Shown here piece by piece: positions 62,633 through 64,000 of a stretch of DNA of 64,000 nt. Each line of letters opens with the position of its first letter. The stretch's first letter is position 1. The translations under genes were made by a program, and so were the position numbers. The notes under the pieces were generated by a model. It was not told where the DNA came from, did not search any database, and worked only from the letters and a program-made list of their open reading frames with translations. The stretch spans positions 32,290,844-32,354,843 of the forward strand of contig NC_088787.1 of the NCBI RefSeq assembly GCF_949628265.1, given 5' to 3'. Source of the stretch: Cloeon dipterum (Eukaryota > Arthropoda > Insecta > Ephemeroptera > Baetidae).

Positions 62633-64000
62633 CTGTAACACAACCACCCAAATCGATTAGATTGGTTTCATTGAATTTTGATGAAGTTACAAAATGAATG
62701 CTGAATTCGAGGGATGGCATTTGGCGAAATAACTTCACGTACGCTTGTTTTGGGATTTCATTTCAACCTATTGCGTCGCATGCTCAATTTAGTTGTTTAA
62801 TATATTACAATTTTTTGGTGGTACAGTGATCTGAAAATGCCATCTTCTTTGGGGTGTATGAAAAAATATTTCAGCCAGTTTGAAAAGGGAAATTTTCGTC
62901 CTACACAAAAATACCTTTCATTTTATAGTTGGTTTTGTTACAACAAAGTATATTTTTGTTATTTTGGGATGTATTAATTTTTGTACATGTGAAATAGGGC
63001 GGAATTCGTACGCCGAAACTTCTCCAAGGCCAATGAGGGTGAAAACTGATTTAATCAATTTTCTGTGACGACTACAACGAACTACGAATGAAACTTTATA
63101 TCCATGAAGATAACATATAACGTATGTCCTACCATCTTCATAAATTTTCGATATTGAACTGCTAGTAAAATTATAGATATTGGTTGACGTAAAGGAATGA
63201 TAGTTTCCCGCTTTAAAAACAATAGCTGAAAAAACTAGTGGTTTCTAATTAATTTCAATAAGTATTTAATTTACATTTCCATAATTTGTCACTCAGTCAA
63301 AACCATTCATTTAGATCTTAATGCTTTTAAAATTTATAGCTGTGTGAATCTGACGAATTATTCATATTGATTAACGCAAAAATGTCCTTCATATTGCTCG
63401 TTATATGCACAGGCATGTATTTATATTCAATCCATTTGCCTGATGCAATTGGTTACGTTGATGGTTGATGCACTCTTCCATTTTCCCCATTGTATTTTTG
63501 ATTGTAAGTGCAGCTCTTAAGCTGCAGATGATCGATAATTCTTCTGCACTTCACTGGCCATTTGTAAGATTCAATATCCAAGTTGTTTTTTTCCACTAAA
63601 AATTGTCAGATCTAAACAGACTGGCTTGATTTGTCTCACAATAAAAATAACAAAAGAAATTCGTTGGTTTTCTCCGCATCTTTAAAATAGTACTAATTTC
63701 TCTATAATTGATATGAGAAAAATTGATATTAGAATAATTAAGTATCAAGTTGCCGTGATTTGTCCCCAGAGCTTTTAAAAAATAGTCGATTCTGCTGATT
63801 AAATCCTTTCTTTTGTCGTTAAATAATAGTTCCAACGTGTTTTTTATCTCATAATGCGTCAAAAAATTCAATAACTGGGTCACTTTGTCTTCTCGATTCG
63901 CAATATTTTCCATTTCCAACAGAGCCCGATTTTAGAGGCGTTTTGCAGCTCGTCGGCATTATATATCCATATTGTCTGAAGCTGGTGTGGAAACATTAAT
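62633..64000. other. Intron or flank upstream of the third Ig exon
   Basis: No further Ig exon was found before the window edge. A 107-codon minus-strand frame at 63,596-63,919 (MENIANREDKVTQLLNFLTH near its start) has a protein-like composition, but no family was recognised and a stop lies just upstream of it. Confidence 0.4.

Overview
This window is nuclear DNA of an arthropod, most likely an insect. The genes are split, with canonical GT-AG introns plus one probable GC-AG intron. Many introns are only 50-63 nt long (12 of the 17 coding introns of the isoleucyl-tRNA synthetase gene). The background is AT-rich with scattered GC-rich blocks and long CT/GA and TG microsatellites. One gene belongs to the arthropod DIP (Dpr-interacting protein) branch of the immunoglobulin superfamily. 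I cannot fix the species from sequence alone.

Layout. (1) 1.0-10.1 kb, minus: a complete anoctamin-8 (Ano8) gene, rebuilt from about 15 exons. (2) 13.7-19.4 kb, minus: complete cytoplasmic isoleucyl-tRNA synthetase, 18 coding exons. (3) 20.0-21.2 kb, plus: a NUDT17-type Nudix hydrolase, divergent from the synthetase across about 0.6 kb, with a chain of two small upstream ORFs. (4) 21.3-23.6 kb, minus: a secreted S10 serine carboxypeptidase (CPVL / venom serine carboxypeptidase type), tail-to-tail with NUDT17. (5) 24-45 kb: about 21 kb without a recognisable protein gene. It holds foldback elements, a 5S-rRNA-derived SINE next to a frameshifted non-LTR retrotransposon 3' end, microsatellites and alternating GC-rich blocks. 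(6) 45.2-48.7 kb, plus: a five-exon gene for a 923-residue protein of unknown function with a MYND-like zinc cluster at its C terminus. (7) 55.4-62.6 kb, minus: the 3' part of a DIP/lachesin-like cell-adhesion gene (third Ig domain, Thr/Ser/Pro-rich stalk, probable GPI-signal exon). Its 5' exons lie beyond the right edge.

The genes do not form one pathway. Ano8, the synthetase and NUDT17 look like compact housekeeping genes, the carboxypeptidase is a secretory/lysosomal enzyme, and the DIP gene is a neuronal recognition gene with kilobase introns. The most notable items are three stop-free short introns whose length is a multiple of three, the ATGA-coupled upstream ORFs of NUDT17, the 5S-derived SINE, and the MYND-like orphan gene. 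All exon coordinates were derived by hand from splice motifs, reading phase and recalled family sequence; no alignment program was run.
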